Shown piece after piece: positions 53,441 through 64,000 of a stretch of DNA of 64,000 nt. The stretch comes from Erpobdella octoculata (Eukaryota; Annelida; Clitellata; Hirudinida; Erpobdellidae): positions 107,080-171,079 of the forward strand of contig OZ022246.1 in NCBI GenBank assembly GCA_963978895.1, read 5' to 3'. Under the pieces are notes generated by a model that saw nothing but the letters and a program-made list of their open reading frames with translations, made no database searches and was not told where the DNA came from. Position numbers and translations under genes: made by a program. The first letter of the stretch is position 1, and every line of letters begins with the position of its first letter.

Positions 53441-56316
53441 ATGTTTATGGATGGAATGGTGGAAAACAGAGCCTGCATATGGAAAGGTTGCAGAAAAGCT
53501 CAACCGACAGTATTAGAATTAAAAGCGATTAATGTACAGAAAATATCTCTTGGCACTTCCCACATAGCTATTCTCTCGGGCTGTGGGAAGCTGCTGATGC
53601 TGGGAATCAACGATTGTGGGCAACTGGGAATTGATGTTGAATCTCTCGAAAATAGCGAGGAACCAGTTGAACCACTTCCAGGTGCATTTTTTCACTTTTA
53701 AATTATTTTTTTTTAAATCTGAAAAAATATAATTAAAAAAATTTTTGTTTTTCTATTTTTTAATTAATTTTGCTATTTCTGTTTATTTATTTATTCCTAC
53801 TTATAAGAATCAGACCAGTGTCGGGAATCCCATGAGCGAATTCGCGAGTTACGAATCAACATCATGGAGTTTTTTTGTGTGTGTATGTTATTACGTTATC
53901 TTAATCTATTATTATTGATTGATCATTTTTCAGGACATTTCTTCGTGGACGTGGCTTGCGGCAAAAACCACACCTGCGCGGCAACGAAGGACGGGAACAT
54001 CATCTGCTGGGGAAGCAACGAAGATTACCAGTGCGGTCACGAGGAGAGGTCCAAATCAACTCCGCCTCATAGAGTAGAAATTATTTCTGGTCAAGAAGAT
54101 TCGAAAAGTGTAAAAATTGTTCAAGTGGCCTGCGGTCACTCGCACACCGTGGCTCTTTCTTGCGCGGGGGAGCTGTGGACTTGGGGTTCCGGACCTCAGC
54201 TGGGTCTCGGAAAAATATTCAGCACCCACCGGCCGATGCAAATCAAAAGTTTTTCTCAGAAAAAAGTTTTAAGCATTAAATGCGGAGCTCACCACTCGGT
54301 AGCTCTCGTCTCGAGCGAGATATCTCAAGCGGAATGGCCGGAAAGTGAAGGGGAGAAGAAAAATGGCGAAGATGACGTAGATCGAGAAATGCTCGACAGA
54401 GAGAGCGAAAAAGATAGTTTGTTGAAAGAGAAAAGAATGCAACGGCTGAGTAGCTCTTACTCTCTTTCAGACGCTCAGATATCTCACCATCCTCTTCCGA
54501 TCGTCAGCCAGTCTGTTTCTTTCGGGCATAATTTCGAATTGGAACTTCAGACTTGCTCCAACCCTGTAAATCAAACAATCCAAGAAACTCCGGAGGCTCC
54601 GAAACATCTGCTTTCCAAGACTCGGATCAGCGAGCTGGTTCTTGAGAGCGAAGAAGAGACGTCGTTTGTTGAACTCGGTAGTCTAAATATTGTCCGAGAA
54701 GTTGATCTTTTGCAAGATGGCAATGTTGTCCATGATGTTGACCTTTTGCTAGATGGCAATAATGTCCATGATTTTGATCTTTTGCGTGATGGTACTGCTG
54801 TCCAGGATGTTGATCTTTTGCAAGATGGCAATGCCATCTTGGATGTTGATCTTTTGCAAGATCGCAATGCCATCCAAGATGTGGATCTTTTGCTAGACGG
54901 TACTGCTCTCCAAGATGTGGATCTTTTGCAAGATGGGAATTCCGTCCACGATGTGGATCTTTTGCAGGATGGCAGTGCTGTCCAAAATGTTGATCTTTTG
55001 AACGATGGCAATAATGTTCAAGATTCCAGAAGCGACTGTAGCCTAATTCTGCTCTCAGAAGACGATGCTGTCAGCAGTACACAAATACCGGCAGAAGACT
55101 TGCCGTCGCTATCCGTCGAAGATTTAGTCGACTATAGCATGAAAGAATTTGTGACGGCTCATAATGTCAAAAGGACGTTATCTTTAGAGGAGAAACAGCA
55201 ACAATATTCTAGTAGCAATACTAGTAGCAGTAGAAGATCATTCAGCAGCACGTGGAATTCTTTTCCGGGAACGTGTTCGTCGTTTCTCGACGAATTCAAA
55301 GCAAAAGAGTTCTTGCAGCGCCAATTGGATTGTGTTAATCCGCTCGTTCAAGACTCATTACTCCCTAGGTAGGAAAAACATACATGTCACTCACTACTTC
55401 TTCTGCTATAAGAAAAATGTTTGTAAACAGATAATAAATATGATCAATATATATATATGTATATATTATATTTGTGCAGAAATGTTATTATTTTATTATT
55501 AACATAAATAATTATTATTTTATTAACATAAATAAATGTTATTATTTTATTATTAACATAAATAATTATTATTTTATTAACATAAATAAATATTATTATT
55601 TTATTATTAACATAAATAATTATTATTTTATTAACATAAATAAATGTTATTATTTTATTATTAACATAAATAATTATTATTTTATTAACATAAATAAATT
55701 TTATTATTAACATTTTTTTCCCTCGAAGCTACGGCTCTGCTCTCCAGTCGCGGTTCGAGTCTGCCTCGTCGGCCGTCAAGATGTTGGCTTCTCACGACGT
55801 CGACAATCCTCTCTCCAAAAAATTCGGCACTCTCCTCCAGCACGTTCCGTCGTCTCCCGGAGTGGTCCAGGAGTACGTCTCGCAGTTGACTCGAACCGTC
55901 GTTTCCAACATCCGGACGTCCGTCGACAAGATCGTCTCCACTGGACCGCTCGAGGCGTTGACGGAGGGCGTCAGCGGAGGTGTCATGGAGGTGGTGAAAA
56001 TGGCAAAGAGAAAGTCGTTCGGGGAGTCTGCCGCTGTTGCCGGCGGAGATGTCAGCGGTTCTTCGAACGCAGATCTCATTCATCTCTGCGTCCAGCAAGT
56101 TAGCTGCTGATTTCATTTTTTAAATGTTTGTGTACTGTAGAACTCTTGAAGAGAGGACAGCCTCGGGGAAGAGCAAAAGTGTCCTCTCCTCGTGTCTGTC
56201 CTCCGTTCCTCGGGAACAAGCTGAATATAAACTAGATGCGGATGTAAGAAATTCCGAGCAAGTGTCTGCTGCTCCTAGCATCTGTTCTTGAGGGTGTCTC
56301 ACATAGACAACTTTTA

Positions 56317-56382
<66 letters not shown>

Positions 56383-59300
56383 CATATATATTTTTTTATA
56401 TAAATTTTTATTTTATTTCATGTGGTAATTTATTTATTTTGCAATTGTATTCAATTAATCAATAAATAAATTTAATTAATAAGCGACATAATTTGAATAG
56501 GGAGCGTCAAACAGGTCGGATGTCGTAAGCAAGTCGACGTCGATGAATCCGATAGAAGTCGCGAGGCAGACTCACCATAGAAACGTTTCCTTACCTACCG
56601 GGACTCTTGAGTCCTTGTCAGGTAAGTATTGCCGATTGGGTGGAGGAGCTTGCGATAAGGATGATGATTATCATCTCTAAAATTAATTTATTCTCATTAA
56701 AACTTATTTTGATGATGATGATGATGATGATGGCTTTATTCTGTTACTGGCTTGCATCATCATCATCATTATCACAGCCATCAACATCATCATCATCACC
56801 ACCATCCTTATCATCATCATCACCATCATCAACATCCTGATCCTCATTATCATAGTCATCTACAAGTCATTTTCGTTATTTTAACTTTTGGGGCAGATAT
56901 TCTCCAACATCATTCCAGAACTGTGTGTTGGGATACGGAAGTATGGAGCTGGGGTCAAGGATCTCAAGGCCAATTGGGTCTTGGAGACACCTTAGACAGG
57001 CAAGCTGTAGTGATGATGATGATGATGTTATTAAGGCGATATAAGCGATTTGTATTTCAAACGAAATAACCAAGAAAAAAGTACAGTACTCTGGTATTAA
57101 AGATGTTAGATCCCCTTCTATATTTTAGGGATACCCCGGTACTTATGGTATTCTTCAGTCACGAGCACATCGCCCAGGTAGCGGCAGGTACCTCTCACAA
57201 TGTAGCATTATCTCATTCGGGACAGGTGTTCGTATGGGGCTGCAACAGTACAGGTCAGTTGGGTCATCAAGCTATCAAGTCTTCATCGTCACCGTTGCTT
57301 CTCGAGGTTGCTCAATAATTTGAGAGTGGACATTTTTTTATTGAGAAATTACTTTGGATTGATTGGTTGATTTGTTTATTTAATTATTTTGCTGTTATTT
57401 TTTGATTATTTATTTATTTATTTAAAATGAAATGAAATTATTTTGTTTTATACAAATTAAATTTGTTTGTACTGAAATGTATTACCAAATAAATTGTTAA
57501 ATTATTTAAAATTTGTAAATAATTTTAAATATAATAAAAGTGATAAATTATTCAAATTGATTTGAAATAATTGAATAATTTCATTCTAGATTTATTTTTT
57601 ATTTATATTTTTTATTTATAAATTAATCGTGAAATTAATCAACTTCAAATGTCATCTAATGAAGATGCAAGGAGGTCTACCATGCTGGAATGTAACGGCA
57701 GGTGATCGACACACCTTGATTGCCTGCGACGGTCTTGATAACTCTCCACAGGTGTTCTATTGCGGTTATGACCCGAGGTGTGTTTCTTATCATCACAGTC
57801 AAGATCATCATCATCATTATCATTTTTTTTTATCAAATTTAACTTAATCTGACCAAATTTTTATGGCAATGTTTTTTCATCTAATTTTAATGTATTTTTT
57901 ATTTTAATTATTTTTTTATAATTTTAAATTCATATTGTACATTGTCATTATTATTATTATCATTATTATTATTATTATTATTATTTTTCCGTACAAGCTG
58001 CACTGAAGAAAGGCTCACCGTGGTCAAGCAGCTACTCTCCGTCAGCCAATTGAAGAGCGTATGATACGTTTTAATTACCTCGATTATTTTAATTGACAAG
58101 TTGTTGACATTTGTATCATATCATTATCATATTTGTAATTGATCATGTGAACACATCATATCATTATCAGTTTTATTTTTATAATCATCAAAACCATCTT
58201 TACCGCTTAATCTCAAAACGGTTTTTTACCACTTGATCGCAGCTCGGTCCGGTCCAGGAGATCTTCTCCGGCGGAAATTGGAACGGCTGCCTGCTGAGGC
58301 ACCAGTCTGACATCGATGACGTTGTAAAGAATTCGGTGTACGAACTTTCCTGCTCAGAGAGGTTCTTCTGCCTCACTCTCAAAAGAGTCATTTCAAAGTT
58401 CCTTCAACCTCTCATTCAAAAATTAGGTTTTTGTTTTAAATTCATTTTATAAAAATACTCGATTTATCTTTTTAATAGTCTTATATTAGCTTCCTTCGTG
58501 AGGTTATTTGATTTCTGCATAAATTATTCAATTTTATGATTTTTTAATTATAATTTTAATTCATGCATAAACTATTTAAAATTTAGTTTTCTTCTTTTTT
58601 TCTGCAATTTATATTTAAATCGCTTCTAGAAGAATCATTAACATAATTTATCCAGATGTCAACGAGTGCAACGGGCTCGTAGTGGGCACTGCCGTCGTCA
58701 GTAGCAACAGCAAAAACAGCGGATTAGCCGGCAACGTGCACTGGGGTCAGTCTTTCAGGCTGCTGTTCAGTAAGCTATCTTACCTACAGCAGCTGGTTGC
58801 CAGAAACCAATCAGAGTTGAAGCAGTGGCTGCTGGTTTCGTCGTCCAATCCGAGGACGATGTCACTTGTCCGATCCCCGAAGAAGTTCATCAGCTCATAC
58901 GCATCTTACTTCAAAGCATACTGCGATGCCGTGTCCTCTCTCTGCTTTGATGCTTGCATTAAAAATAACAAGTGGGTTTTGATGATGATGATGATGATGA
59001 TGATATCAATAATAGTGATGACTAGGATGATGATGATGATATCAACAATAGTGATGACTAGGATGATGATGATGATGATACAATCATTAATGATTTAAAT
59101 AATGATTTATGTAATATGTTCGATGCAAGACACAATTACTACGTTGGTTTTTAAGAATTGTTATAATTAATCATATTCTGAATTAATTTAATTTTTTTCT
59201 TTTTAAAATCGATTCTTCTCCAAAAGAGAATTTTTCGATCTCGTGATCGAGGACTTTCCAAAGTTCCTGGAAGACGACAAATTTGTTTCGACCAACCCGT

Positions 59301-62300
59301 CTGTCTCCCTTCAGAATCTGACGAAACTTCCATACTTCAGATTCCGAGATTATCAGAAAACTCTCGACAAAATGGCTTCCCAGTTCCCCGCGGTAGGCGG
59401 CCATTTTCTTTTCTAATCGTATTTACATTGTGATAGATTAGAAGCAAACTTAGAAGCAGTAATATTAATAAATGATTTTTTTTGTATTGATTTTTTTTTA
59501 TAATTAAATGACTATCATTACCATCATCATCATCATCATCATTGTTGTCAGTGATGCCAGCAGTTTTATCATCATCATCATCATCATTGTGGTTAGTGAT
59601 TCCACCAGTTTCATCATCATTGTCGTCACGGTGATACCGGTTTCTTCTTATTTTGATCAGTACTCGAGCATTCACGCTGAACTTCACAGCGCCGTACAAA
59701 TGTGGAAGAGACTGAGGCAGAGTTCAGATGTTGACCTTGCTAAAGCACAAGCCACAGCTGCTTTTTGGAAATCTGCAACACCTAAGCTCCTGGTTAGTTG
59801 ATTATATTTGTTGTTGTTTGATAGATATATTTGATTGTATGTGTTGTTGTTTGATAGATAGTTGATTGTATATGTTGTTTGATAGATAGTTGATTGTATA
59901 TGTTGTTTGATAGATAGTTGATTGTATATGTTGTTGTTTGATAATAGTTGATTGTATATGTTGTTGTTTGACAGATAGTATATGTTGTTTGACAGATTGC
60001 TGATTGTATATGTTGTGGTTTGACAGATTGTTTATGTTTGATAGTTTATTGTAATGTTGTTGTTTGACAGATAGTTGATTGTATTTGTTGTTGTTGTTTG
60101 ACAGATAGTTGATTGTATTTGTTGTTGTTGCTGCTTATAAATAATGAGTGAACTTGATTTACTCAAGATAATTAAATAAATAATTAATACACGTAAAAAA
60201 CCGAAACATTTCGTTTAAAAAAGGAGGCTTTGCAGACGGTTCCAAGCAGACGTCTGGTCCGAGATGGAAAAGTTTTTCCGATTACTCTTTTATCCGGAGG
60301 GGGAGGAGCCAGGTTGTTTTCCTGGAATTCGTTTGTGTTGTTCAACGACTGCTTTGTTCAAGTGCAGGTGGGTGGAGTTAATTTATTTATAGTGACATAC
60401 TTTCTATTCCATTTTCGTAAAGGTATTCATTTCATTGGTCAGTATTCAGGTCAAGTTGTCTACCCTCTTCCAATCATTTGGGTCGAAATATCACCGGACA
60501 CAAAAGCACTGAAGTCAGTCTTGTTGTTATTTAATGTTATTTTTGTTGTTGCTGAGAAATTATGGTGATTATTATGATGGTGGTAGTAATGATCATGATG
60601 ATGATGCTGATGATGTGGTTGTGATGATGATGATGATGATGTAGTTGTGATGATGCTGCAGATGATGATGATGATGATAATGATGATGATGATGATGATG
60701 ATGATGATGCTGATGATGTGGTTGTGATGATGATGGTAATAATTCTGGTCGTGGTGCTGATGATGTTAACGATGGTGTTGATAATGATGATAATAGTGGT
60801 GATGGTGGTGATGATGATAAGAGTATTGATGATGATGAATTAAATAATTTCAAAGGAATGCGATCACTTTGTTGATGCCAGAAGAAACACTCGTCCTCAC
60901 AACGCCAACTCATTCGGAGAAAGTTTGATTTATATTTTTTTTTACGAATTTCAGTTTATTTATTTATTTCAATTTATTTATTTATTTTAAATATTTTATA
61001 TTAACAATAAAATTTAAATATCGTGTAATGAACGAATCATTAAATTTTTCAATTTAGCAAAGTTAATCTATTTTTCCAGTTAAACAAGATTAAGTTATTA
61101 ATTAATTCAATTGTTAATTATTTCTAATAAATTCTAACGATCATCATCATCATCATGTTCATCATCATCACCATCATCATCATCAGGCTGAATGGGTGTG
61201 GAGTCTCCAGCAAACGATCAAATCATCCATGAGTGGCTCAAACGACCCGAATAACTCCGCCTCGGGTGGTCCTAACTGTTTGAGTCCCCCGCTCGAAAGA
61301 CATGCCACTTACACTTTTAACAAATCCGGTTGGCTCAAGGACGCCACCTACACTGGCCAGTGGAAGAATGCAATGATGCATGGAAAGTAAGTATTTGTGG
61401 TTGCGCTGTGTTGTTGATGATGATATTGTTGTTAAAAGTGATGATGATGATAATGTTAATAATGAGAAGGGTTGTATCATAATAGCAATTGTAATATTTA
61501 AAATAATATAATAGGTATATTCCACATTTGTTATTTCATTATCATAATTTATTAACTGTTTAATAATAATAATAGTAATGATGATGAATTATGTTTATAT
61601 GATATCTTTTCATAATCTGTAAAAGATTCTTTGAATATGAAAAATAAATTCTCTAAATTCTTGCTCAGAGGAGAGTTGAAGTGGACAACTGGAAAGAAAT
61701 ACGTCGGCAACTTCATGAACGGACAGATGGAAGGCTGCGGAACGATGACGTGCCCCAAGGAAGACGGTATGGAAGTTAAAGACGGAACTTGGAAAGCAGG
61801 TCACCTCAATGGATTTGGTGTCATCAGGTTTGAAGAGAAATAACAAATGAATTATTTTATTGTATATATTATTTAATCCATCTTTATTTTAGGAATACAT
61901 ATAAATGTATATTACATGTTAATAATTGTTTTTTATTGTATTAGAATATAGTGGCACTGTATATATATATATATATATTTATCCTTAGAAATAACTTCTG
62001 TACAAATTATACGGTAACAACAAAGGTTGCCATTTAGAGCACCTTAGAGCTCGTTTACAGGTACTTAAGATGGCAGTAGAATGCTGTCACAAATTGTCTA
62101 CCTGTACGGTACTGTCTACCTGTATGGTACTGTCTACCTGTACGGTACTGTCTACCTGTACGGTACTGTCTACCTTTACGATACTGTCTACCTTACGGTA
62201 CTGTCTACCTGTACAGTAATGTCTACCTGTACGATACAGGTTGCCGCTCTTAGTACCGCTGAACAGTTGTTTTGTACCAATTCCTAGCGACGATAATAAT

Positions 62301-63927
62301 TTTGCTGCTTCTTCTTCCTGGAAAACGATTCCACATCTGCATTTCTTTTCCAGATACTCGAACGGAGATGTTTACCGCGGTTATTTCTCCGAGGGAAAGA
62401 GGGAAGGTCACGGGATAATGAAGCAGGGCAAATTCACCACGACATCGGCCAGCATTTATTACGGGCAGTGGATGGCTGACAAGAGGTCAGGTTATGGAGT
62501 CTTCGATGACATTCCCAGAGGTGATGATGATCATTATTATTTTAATAGTAAAGGCAACTATGATGATAATGATGATTATCATCATTATTTTAATAGTATG
62601 CTTTTGAGAACATTATAAAAAAAAGCACTTAAATATTTGTGATGATAATAATAATATTAATAATAAGGCAACTACGATGATGATGATGAAAATAAAGGCA
62701 GTGATGATGATGATGATGCTGTTTTAATGATGATCATAATTTTGACAGTAAAGGCAGCTATGATGTATTGGGAAAAGTAAAGGCAGTGGTGATGTTGATC
62801 ATAACGGTTGTTATAATGGTGATGATGGTTGTTGTTATAATGATGATGATGATGGTTGTTGTTATAATGATGATGATGTTATAATGGTGATGATGGTTGT
62901 TGTTATAATGATGATGATGGTATAATGGTGATGATGGTTGTTGTTATAATGATGATGATGTTATAATGGTGATGATGGTTGTTGTTATAATGATGATGAT
63001 GTTATAATGGTGATGATGGTTGTTGTTATAATGATGATGATGTTATAATGGTGATGATGGTTGTTGTTATAATGATGATGATGTTATAATGGTGATGATG
63101 GTTGTTGTTATAATGATTATGATGATAATAATCATAGTTTTCTTCTCATTAATCACAGGTCAGAAGTACATGGGCCAGTGGCAGGACGACAGTCGTCACG
63201 GAAACGGAGTGGTTGTCACCCTGGACGGTCACTACATCGAAGGAAATTTCAGTAACGGAAAGATGACTGTTAGTGTTTATATTTAATGTATTTATGACTG
63301 TTAGTGTTTATATTCAATGTATTTATGACTGTTAGTGTTTATATTTAATGTATTTATGACTGTTAGTGTTTATATTCAATGTATTTATGACTGTTAGTGT
63401 TTATATTCAATGTATTTATGACTGTTAGTGTTTATATTTAATGTATTTATGACCGTTAGTGTTTATATTTAATGTATTTATGACTGTTAGTGTTTATATT
63501 CAATGTATTTATGACTGTTAGTGTTTATATTTAATGTATTTATGACTGTTAGTGTTTATATTTAATGTATTTATGACTGTTAGTGTTTATATTTAATGTA
63601 TTTATGACTGTTAGTCTTTATATTCAATGTATTTATTTATGAAGAACCATCAATATTAAAAACATTTTTAAGTGACTTAAAAATGAATGGTCAAAAGCAG
63701 ATAGATGAATAATCCAAACAAACTAATACTAAACATAAAGAAGTAATACAGATTGAGAATAAGTTTAAAAATTTTAATAAATTTATTCATTTAAATAATA
63801 AATTTTTTTTTATAAAATATATATAATTATATATATCTTATAATTCTTGAAGGGCAAAGGTCTTTTCCTGGCAGAGGACAACCACTTCTATGAGGGGGAT
63901 TTTTTCGGCTTTTCCTTCTCCGGAAAA
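53441..63927 (+). CDS. ALS2: ALS2 / alsin (endosomal Rho/Rab GEF), 3'-truncated by the window edge
   Basis: Alsin activates Rab5 and binds Rac on endosomes (family knowledge). Exons: 53441-53681, 53934-55368, 55729-56098, about 56154-56243, 56501-56621, 56897-56999, 57129-57306, 57665-57777, 57998-58058, 58243-58426, 58656-58971, 59227-59392, 59661-59792, 60224-60367, 60443-60513, 60856-60922, 61187-61386, 61669-61827, 62354-62520, 63159-63268, 63853-63927. Phases match throughout, giving 1,501 codons. RCC1-like blades lie at about residues 1-165 ([19 protein letters not shown]) and 755-885 ([19 protein letters not shown]). A long low-similarity linker lies between them and holds a 12-residue repeat. 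The DH-like region is about 930-1165, the PH about 1170-1285 ([10 protein letters not shown]), and MORN repeats run from about 1310 to the end ([38 protein letters not shown]). The last visible exon ends in a GT donor, so the remaining MORN and VPS9 parts lie beyond 64,000. The exon 4 acceptor is uncertain: the strongest AG at 56140 would give an early stop, whereas AG at 56153 keeps the frame. One intron is GC-AG. Confidence 0.93.
54698..55021 (+). repeat. Coding 36-bp minisatellite in ALS2 exon 2 (nine 12-aa units)
   Basis: Nine consecutive units of consensus [12 protein letters not shown] occupy alsin residues about 336-443, in the linker between the two RCC1-like blocks. Units differ at a few positions (N/T/S at 9, H/Q/L at 12), so this is an array that has diverged somewhat. 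The human family member has no such block in this linker to my knowledge. The spacing of Asp residues loosely recalls calcium-binding loops but does not match the dockerin or EF-hand spacing. Confidence 0.9.
55478..55707. repeat. AT-only tandem array in ALS2 intron 2
   Basis: About four copies of a roughly 57-bp unit built from ATTATTTTATTAACATAAAT. The array ends about 20 bp before the exon 3 acceptor. Confidence 0.8.
56323..56380. repeat. (AT)n microsatellite in ALS2 intron 4
   Basis: Continuous AT dinucleotides. Confidence 0.85.
57000..57128 (+). other. GC-AG intron in ALS2
   Basis: The exon ends in GACAG and the intron begins GCAAGC, the normal context of the minor GC donor class; the acceptor is TATTTTAG. 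Joining here keeps the RCC1 blade in frame (LGLGDTLDR then DTPVLMVFF). The nearest GT donor, about 9 nt downstream, does not give a frame that joins to the next exon. Confidence 0.75.
59810..60130. repeat. Degenerate minisatellite in ALS2 intron 13
   Basis: About ten irregular units of about 26-32 bp contain GATAGTTGATTGTATATGTT. The array begins a few bases after the exon 13 donor. Confidence 0.8.
60575..60845. repeat. Imperfect (GAT)n tract in ALS2 intron 15
   Basis: GATGAT tracts mixed with GTGGTTGTGAT blocks repeat up to about 10 bp before the exon 16 acceptor. Similar GAT/ATC tracts occur in several other ALS2 introns (56712-56860, 58980-59085, 59515-59620, 61141-61185). Confidence 0.85.
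62096..62240. repeat. 18-bp minisatellite in ALS2 intron 18
   Basis: About eight copies of TCTACCTGTACGGTACTG with small changes. The core CGGTAC/GTACGG is near-palindromic. Confidence 0.85.
62785..63112. repeat. 41-bp minisatellite in ALS2 intron 19
   Basis: About seven to eight copies of a GATGATGGTTGTTGTTATAA-containing unit, made of GAT- and GTT-rich parts. Confidence 0.85.
63262..63640 (+). repeat. 31-bp tandem array carrying 12 copies of the ALS2 exon 20 donor site
   Basis: The unit starts in the last exon codons and contains ATGACT/GTTAGT, the junction itself, followed by AT-rich intron sequence. Twelve copies follow at exact 31-bp spacing with a few substitutions (one GACCGTTAG, one GTTAGTC). 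The first copy is the real exon 20 donor at 63268/63269. Confidence 0.9.
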
Positions 63928-64000
63928 GTAGGAAAAATGTCATATTTATTTATTTATATCGTTAAAATTTATTAAAAGATTTAAATATTTAGTATTATTT

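Noticed and set aside
54571..55011. Minus-strand ORF of KRSTSW repeats
   Set aside because: Antisense shadow of the ALS2 coding minisatellite.

Overview
The window is nuclear DNA from an animal, most likely an invertebrate. The genes have many short exons split by canonical GT-AG introns (one GC-AG intron), the DNA is strongly AT-rich, and simple repeats, minisatellites and short non-autonomous transposons fill most of the rest. There are no bacterial operons, rRNAs or tRNAs. The phylum cannot be fixed from the sequence. Long CA, ATAC/GTAT and TA tracts plus a tRNA-derived SINE would fit a lophotrochozoan such as a mollusc, but that is a guess.

Layout. Positions 1 to about 32.5 kb are gene-poor. 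They hold a 48-bp satellite split by a solo LTR, long compound microsatellites (CA, CATA, CT, ATC, GA, TA, TAA), a very homogeneous 8-bp satellite at about 10.9-11.7 kb, many 16-50 bp minisatellites, a hAT-like MITE, another MITE-like inverted-repeat element and AT-rich filler. From 32.5 to 38.1 kb two minus-strand BTB-BACK genes lie in tandem. They are paralogues sharing a phase-2 intron at the same codon. One carries an 8-bp tandem duplication that breaks its frame. From 40.9 to 52.5 kb lies a complete 22-exon minus-strand PRPF40 gene (two WW domains, then FF domains, then a Lys/Ser-rich tail; 775 codons by my splice model). Head-to-head with it, less than 1 kb away, ALS2 (alsin) starts at 53.4 kb on the plus strand and runs off the right edge. 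Twenty-one exons are visible (1,501 codons: RCC1-like, DH-like, PH and MORN regions), and the C-terminal part lies outside.

Function. PRPF40 is a U1 snRNP-associated splicing factor. ALS2 is an endosomal guanine-nucleotide exchange factor. They may share a bidirectional promoter but have no known joint pathway. The BTB-BACK proteins look like cullin-3 adaptor-type proteins without visible Kelch repeats.

The most unusual signal is in the introns of PRPF40 and ALS2. At least five intronic duplications or tandem arrays start exactly at an exon-intron junction, so the splice site itself is copied 2 to 12 times. All exon models are hand-built from translation, splice consensus and reading-frame phase. 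No database search or transcript data was available.
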